A stretch of 64,000 nucleotides of DNA, taken from positions 14,747,966-14,811,965 of the forward strand of contig CM045746.1 in NCBI GenBank assembly GCA_024760905.1, given 5' to 3'. Positions within the stretch are counted from its first letter, which is position 1. Every line of letters starts with the position of its first letter. The translations under genes were made by a program, and so were the position numbers. This stretch comes from Plotosus lineatus (lineage: Eukaryota > Chordata > Actinopteri > Siluriformes > Plotosidae). Below, one piece after another: positions 53,201 through 61,612 of this stretch. Under the pieces are notes generated by a model. That model was not told where the DNA came from, searched no databases, and saw nothing but the letters and a program-made list of their open reading frames with translations.

Positions 53201-53273
53201 TTTGTAATGGTTCAAGGGTTGTTGGACATTTACCAACTGCTACAGCAAAACTAATACAGTACACACACAAACA

Positions 53274-53343
<70 letters not shown>

Positions 53344-55341
53344 GGGTCCCACACTTTCTGTGGTTAATGGGGAGCGAGACCTCCCCATGACCGTCGATTT
53401 CCACGAAGTAGGATCGACCCCCCTGACTGACGTATACGTACATGTATATGTGTATATAATATCAATAAATACATATTCAATGCTATAAATGCTTATAATA
53501 ACAATTAAACATTTAACAATAATGCAAATAAAATATAAACACACACTCATACAGATGTGCGGGTGCACACAGATGTGCATGCACACACTCAGATGCGCAC
53601 CTCACATAAAAATTTAAGTAGTTTTGATGGGGGGTTTTGGGTTGTTTTTCTGGCCTTGTTTTGCAGCATTTTCCTTAAATTCCCCTATTCTTCCTTATTT
53701 TTAAATTCGATGAATATTTATTAAAAAAAAAAATTTCATTTAAAAAAAAAAAATGCAATGCTCTGAAGCTGCATTAATTTGAGCACGAAGTAGCGAGAGA
53801 TCCCTGTACATGGTCTGATCCTCACAAATGGGATCAAATCAGAATCAGCTGGTCTAGGCTGATGATATTCACATTTTTTTAGTCAAGGGTGGTTGTAAAG
53901 TCGAACTGTCCTAAGTCAGGCAGGTCCTAAGTTGGCGACTACCTGTACCTCATATCGTACAGTCCTACTGACATGACTGAAAAGTAAACCACAGATGACT
54001 TAAAATGTATGTATTACTTTAGAAATTCCAAAAAAATGTGATTGAAACTGCTTACCTCTCTCGTAACTCATTCAGAGGTGACTGAGCAGGCACATGTTCA
54101 ACACTTGAGCACTTCCGTTTATCCTGTCTGTGCTGTGATTTATCGTTTGCATATTTCTCATGCTCCATCTGCTGCACTGTCTCAGTTTCTGGGGTATTCT
54201 TTCCATACTGTTTACTTTCCTGTAGCATGTCATGTTTCCAATGTTTGCTCATTATATCATAGTCTGTAAATTCATTTGTTGAAGAAGACTTGCCAAACTC
54301 GTCACAGCTTAAGGATGAGGTCCTACTGATAAAGGGCCCAAGACAGCGAGATGGGGTACTGCACAGGAACGGGCGTTTACAGGTTATGATCTCCTCAACT
54401 TCGTTAAATGAGACTTCGTGTAAAACCATGCTGGAATGGCTGCTTCCAAGCTGAGGAGGACAGGAAGGGGGAAAAAAAAAGAATTAAAATAAATAAATAA
54501 ATAACAGCAATATCATCCTTTCTCATGAAACATCATAAAAGTTCTTCCTTCGGTGGGTGAACATCATTAGAAAGTGCAACATATTTATGTTCAATGTGAG
54601 ATATTAATTCGATGAAGTTAGGGCCACTGTAACAGCAAATCAATTTTATGTCAATTATTATAAACATAACATTGTAAAATAATATCAAATATATCAAATA
54701 ATATCAACATTAATTTCAAATAAGTCACTTATTTATACCGAGTTACTTTACATGAAGCTTAAAACAGCCAATCAACGTTTACACTATCTGAGGTGCTCAA
54801 TACCGAAAGTAGTGTACTTGCTGTGGGTTATACAGACTTCCTGTCTTTCAAGTGCACAATGATGCCGTTGAACTCGTTTAGAACACAGCCTACACTGATG
54901 TGAATCCCAGCAAAGCGGAGAGTTCTCACTTTTGTGTAAGTAAGTAAGTAAACTTTATTCAAGAGATGCATACAAAGAACAAGTACAAATCCTGATGAAT
55001 ATTAATATAAAAATAATTATACACTCTTAGGATTCTGATAAAAGATAATAAATATCTGTAATTGTTCTGTACTTTGTGGGTTTGGGTTTTCATTTTACAA
55101 CTCTCTTTGCTTAACCGAGTATGCATGGTAGATTGTGCCGATCCAAGCAGATAGTTAATTGATCTCTGTGTATGAGACTTGCACCCATGCTAGTAGCTTA
55201 CACTTCTGACCAACCATATTTGCTTAGGGTTACAAAAGTCCGCAAAACAGTGTAAACACAAAGATCACAGAGACAACGTCTTAACACAAGGGTAACACAC
55301 TATATAACAGATATAATTATATATATATATATATATATATA

Positions 55342-55385
<44 letters not shown>

Positions 55386-58300
55386 AGTCTGTAGTTTGTA
55401 AACAATGAATGCAGCATCATTATGTCAGCGTACTACGTAGGTACGTCTAAACTCAAAATTTGACCTTTTTTGGGGGGGCTTGGGGGAAAGTAAAATCGAA
55501 AAAATGTAAAACAGATGAATGTAAGTTGGGGATCGTCTGTATACCAAATTTGCTACCCTGCCTTTCACACACTATGATAAACTCTTAATAATCACCAGAA
55601 ATCATTATTAAGGACTTAAGAGTTTACTGAGCAATTCTGGGGGTGGAGTGGAGGGGTGCAGGACAAACGGCTTGAAACGACAATTTCTTTTTTGTCAAAA
55701 AGTGCAGCTTTTACTTTCACTGTACAGTTTAATGAAATTAAATGAAATACAATGAATGTTTGAATTGTAGCTACCGGTAGTTTCTGATTCAGATTTATTT
55801 TCTTTTCTTTTTTTTTTTTTTTTTAATATTGTACAAATTCCACAATGGAAATAAAAAAAATAAAATAAAATAAAGTAGATAAAAGGGGGGGGGGGGGAAA
55901 TGTCCATGCCATATGATAGAAATTAACTTTAATTATCCCTCGTGCATTCATCAAGATGAAATGAGCCAAATTTAAAGTGGACGATGTTTGTTAAGTACAA
56001 CATGAAAATCGTACCGCTGCCACTACATGACACTGTGATTGTTAACAGTTTTAATACAAATATGTTCAGGCTGGGAGTGTTAATAATCATGTAAAGTTTG
56101 GGGCACATGTGACAATTAAAGTCTATAACTTACACACACACTGTAATGACAATGTATCATAAAAAGAAAGAAAATTCTACCCTGCCACACCCACAGTATA
56201 TCGAAAAGGTTAAGCTTTTAATAACCTTGAGTTGTCAATATGTTTAGATTACACAAAACAAATTTGAAGTTGACCTGATTAAATGTCCGAAATACAACAT
56301 GTACGAAATGGTAAATATGGCCGAAAATCCAAAATGGTAAAATGGTCGACTTTCTGTGGGGTTTAACGAAGGATGAACCTGCCGTCCTACCATTTTTTGA
56401 AAAGGTGTTCAATTTGAGAAGAAATTATCAGAAATAATCTATCCATTTTCTGAGCTGCTTAAGCCTAATTAGGGTCGCAGGGAGGCACCCATCTCAACCG
56501 ACTTCAGGAAGGGAGCAGAGTACACCCTGGACAGCTCGCCAGGCCATCACAGAAACACACTGATGGCGAAGCAGCTACTCATGACAAAAGTCAGCAATGG
56601 TGCTTTTACATGAAACTCTCACCATAGACAATGAGAGACATGGCCGGCCTATGATAACCCATTAAGTGGCACTGGGGGGTAGACACCGCACTGATAACCC
56701 ATTGACAGTGGGGTTTGAACCGAGCGGCAACTTACCAGCAAGCCACCACTGCCCTTATTATCAGAAATGTTCACCTATTAAAAGTTTACAAAACAATTTT
56801 GTCACTTACTGTATTTAATTTTTTTCTCACAAATATAATTCATCTAACCAAAAAAAAAAAAAAAAGAAGAAGAAGTTTACAAACCTACAAGTAAACATTA
56901 GGAGCATGATTACTTTAACTTCATTTACAGAGTTATGGGGGATTTCGTTCTCAAAAATGTTTTGTTGGGGACCCAAAAATAAATAAATAAATAATTTAAT
57001 TAATTAAAAAAAAAAAAAAAAAAAGTGGAATTCCCCAGACAACTACCCACCAAATTTCATGTCTGTACACATTCACAGTACCTTCTGAACAATGAAGTAG
57101 TTCAATTTAAAATGTATAGAAACACAAATGAAAACACTGTTTACTGTATCCCCTCATATGAAAAAATAAAGTCACAAATGCTTTCGGAGTTCTGGCCTGG
57201 AAGTGAACCGCAGATTTTTAAGGTAAATCGGTCACCAAAGAAACAATTTAAAAAAAACAAAAACAAACAAACACCAGAAAATATCAAAAAGCAACTAATA
57301 TAATATTGAACCTGATAGTCAATTTAATTATGGGAAAAAAAAAAAAAAAAAAAATCAAACTGAGTTCTGACTGTCCCCTTATTCTTCCATGTTAAACTAG
57401 TTGCCATGGAAACACAATGCTATTTATTAAATTTATTCATCTAACTTCCTGATCCTACTACAGTTTGTTGTAACTTTCCCGCTGCACCTGAACTGCACAA
57501 CAGTCTTCCATATAAGCCTGAGCAGGCCACAGTTATTCATCACAGGATACTGCGAGTTCCGTGGACAACACAAAGCATGATCGTGTCCCTCCGAGAGGAA
57601 AGCTGTTGTTGGACAACACTGCTGGCAGAATTCTTCAATAAGTCCACAGCTGGGTTTTTAAAAGTTAAAATGCTGTAAAAAACGCCTGTAAAGACGGATT
57701 ACTCATTTTTAGCATAAAAAATTGCAATTGATGTTTCCAGCGGATTACTACATACATGCTGTGCCAACTTCCTATGATGTTTTAGCTTTCAGCCTGGCAG
57801 TGTCTCACTTCATTAGCAGGAAATGCTATTTTTGAACAACTCCAAATGCAAATGCCACAATTTTAAATTCTAGACTTACCATCACATAATCTGTAAGTGA
57901 ATACTGAGGAATTAACACACATCTGGCCATTATAAAACTAATTAGCCAATCGTCCAATTACATATTGCCCCATAAAAAGAAGTGGGGTGTTACCACAAAT
58001 CATACACTGTTGCTTAATTTGGATGTAAATTCCAAAAATGGAAAACAGAACATCACCTCTAAAGACTTGACTGTAAATATACACACATTTTATCCAAGGC
58101 AGGGGTTCCAAACCTTTTTCTGCGGACCTGGTCAACAGGGGGGGGCTTGTCATAGATTTAGTTTATATTGTAAATATAATTTAATTACATAAAATATTGT
58201 TATTATTTAATAATTATTTATTAATAATAAACACTCAATGAATGTTATTTTTCAACAGCTGGAGTAAAGTTGGTTGGGAAGTAGAGCTTGAACTTTTCTA

Positions 58301-61300
58301 AAAAAATAAAATAAAATAATAATAATAAAAAATACCACAGGTGATTGTATAGGAGCCGGTGGTGTAGTGGTTAGGGTGCTGCGCTCATGATGGAAAGGTT
58401 GCGAGTTCGAATCCCACTGAGATCTTCACTGTGCTAAGACCCCTGGGCAATGTCTCATCCACATGCCTCTGTTCACCCAGCAGTATAAATGGTACCAGTA
58501 AAAATATACTGGGAAGGTAACCTGCGATGGACTAGCGTCCCATCCAGGAGGAGTTGAACTCCTGGTTGCTTCACGCTACAGAAACCGGGGATAAGCACCG
58601 GCCTGATGAGCCGCTAGGCTCGGGTGTAAAAACCCAACAGACATTACCTTTTTACAGGTGATGGGGCACCAGCTGGGAGAATGAAGGCTCAGGCTCAGTC
58701 TCACCCAAAATCCCCGCTATTGTTTGAAACATGTCCAACTCGCATCTATTCATGCACCGTCCCCTTGTGAGTTACATTTTAGCACTCAAATGACCAAATG
58801 TAACCGAGAGAATCCGGTTGTTTTTCAAAATAAAAGATTTTTCAAAATTAATGATCATTCAGACTCCGATAATAAATAAAACGGAAATAATTAATTATTT
58901 CTTCTATGGACCGGTACCAATTGAGCTGCGGACCGGTGGTTGGGGGATCCCTGATCTAAGGGGTGTGTCTATGTATATGTATATACAGTCTGTGTGTGCA
59001 TGTGTGTTTCTCTTACATTCTGTTCAAACGTCTGCTCTTCAGATTGCACACGAAGCACTTTCTTGCGCTGTGTGATGAATCGGTCAGCAATGGGCAAACA
59101 AAAGGAATCTTCCTTCCTGACCGGAAACAAGAAATCACAACATATAGACATCATATAAACATCCACCTTATAATCAATAAAAGCAGGGATTAATTGTGTT
59201 TCGGGGTAGTAGTGGCCTGGTGGTAAAGGTGCTGGATCACTGATCCCAAGGTTAGGGGTTCGAGTCCCACTCTCAACAGGTTGTCACTGTCCCCCCAGGG
59301 CAGCTAACTGGGTTATCAAAGGCGGGCCATGTCTCTCACCGTCTATGGTGAGAGGTTCATGTAAAAGAACCATTGCTGACTTTCGTCAAGAGTAGCTGCA
59401 AAAAGCCATCAGCGTATTTCCACCTCCGCCCTGCAATGGCCTGATGAGCTGTCCAGGGTGTACTCTTCCCTCGCACAGAGTCAGCTGGGAATGTGCACCA
59501 GCCTCCCTGCAACCCTGATTAGGATTAAGCGGTTACAGAAAATGAATGAATGATGTTTGGTTTATACTACATGGGAATGGCACATGTTTGTTATCTCAGG
59601 ATTTAAAAAAAAAAACATAAGTCCATGTGGATGGACACTCAGGGTCTATTACTATACTTGGAGCAGGCAGCATCCTCATCATGCTTTAAAATGTAAAAAA
59701 TTATGTGTGTGTGTGTGTGTGTGGTTTCATGCAACCTCTTTCTACAGCACAACCCTGATTTAGAAAACTAAACAGACCATTAATTATACAGCTGTACTAT
59801 ACACACTATATAAGCTTTTACAACCTATCCATGTAAAAAAAAATAGTAAGTTCTACAGGTTTCGCAAACTTTCAAACACTTTATGCAATACGGCCCTGAC
59901 ATTTTCAAGCTACATTTATTCTTATTAAAACTTTGTTTCAGAAGATGCTGTAATGAAGTGCATGTGGATGTTGTGATGAAGCAGCTGTGCTCATTGACAT
60001 GCTTTTAAAAATCAAAACTCTCATTAAACATTCACTTTTCTGCACCTCCCATGTAGTATAAACAAACTCAGAACAAGTTTAAAAAGCCAATACAAAGCTT
60101 GCTGACATGCGTACCTGCCCAAGGAGCTCATCCAATCCTGTCATGCTTACAAAATGTAAAAATAAGCTATGAAATTTATTTAAAGCTTCATTTCTTTTTT
60201 CTTCAGGTCCGATATCTCGGTGTCGAGGGTTGCACGGTGGCATTGTGGTTAGTATGTCCACCTCATAGCAAGGAGGCCTGGGTTCGATTCCCAGCTTGAG
60301 TGTTTCTGTGTGGAGTTTGCATGTTCTCCCAGGACATGCATAGGTTTCCTTCCATAGTCCAAAAGCACGCACAAGAGGTTAATTAGCTGTGAGCTCTCTT
60401 ATCCTATAAGAGCGAGTGTGAATGGTTGTTAGTGTTGGCCCTATGATGGCCTGGTGAGCTGTCCAAGGTGTACCCTGCCATCACCCAGTCAGCTAAGATG
60501 GGTGTCAATCTCCCTGAGACCCCAATTAGGATGAAACAGCTTGACTCCTGAGTTTCACGTCGACAAAGTGTGTGACTATTATCCCAGAGATCGTAGGAGA
60601 TGCCAAGGAGTCTATGGCAGCTGATTGGACAAGCTCACAAAGGAGCGAAGGATGGCATACGCTCAATTCCCTGTCACTTACAGCAATCGCCAGCCAATCA
60701 CTGGCGCCTGTGAGCTCATTTGTACAAGGGGGTGGATAGCACTTTCCCTCCGAGTGTGCTAGACCAGACCGCAAGCAAATGCGTACAGCACTGTAGCTCG
60801 AAAGGAGCCAAGTGGCTAGCATTGCATATCATGGAGGGGCCATGTACATGCTTTTGCCCCTCCCTGGTCGGTAGTGGTGGTGGTGGTGGTGTGATCGTGA
60901 AGGCAATACGTAATGGGTGGGAACTGGATATGATTAAATTAGGGAGAAAATGGGGGGGAAATTCTGTAGGCACCACCATCACTGTGCGATTTCGGGGGTA
61001 ACACTGTGACGCAGTGATAGAAGTACATTGGTCCCTAAAGCCTGTGTTTAGACTGCTATGATCTCCAATGTTAAGTGGAAATTTTTACTTCCCAAATTTG
61101 AGACCTCTTGATCGTGGCAAATGTGATCACAAATAAATAAATAAATGCACCTACAGGTCAGTGAAATGTTACTATAGAGCTTACAGACTGGATGTCCAAA
61201 ACATACATAAAACACAAGAAAAAGATCACAACGATCCCAGGGCCTTAGTGTCATCATCATGTTCTTCTTCCATTACCAACACACTCAACAGGCACCTGCA

Positions 61301-61567
61301 CTAAACATGTCAGCATCTCAGTCGACCAAACTTTCACGTCAGACAAATACAATAAGCGTACGTCAGCAACAACCTGTTTGAATTCTCACCACTGCAACCA
61401 CCAAGCATGCGACAAAACTCGACCAAAGCTACAAGCAATCATAACAACAGGGCGATAAGAGTCAATGAAAATAAATCTTCATGCGAGAGTGAGACAGAGA
61501 GACAGAAGAGAGAGGAGAGACAGATCAAGAGAGATAGAGTGAGAGAGAGAAAGAGACAGAGAGCAAG

Positions 61568-61612
<45 letters not shown>

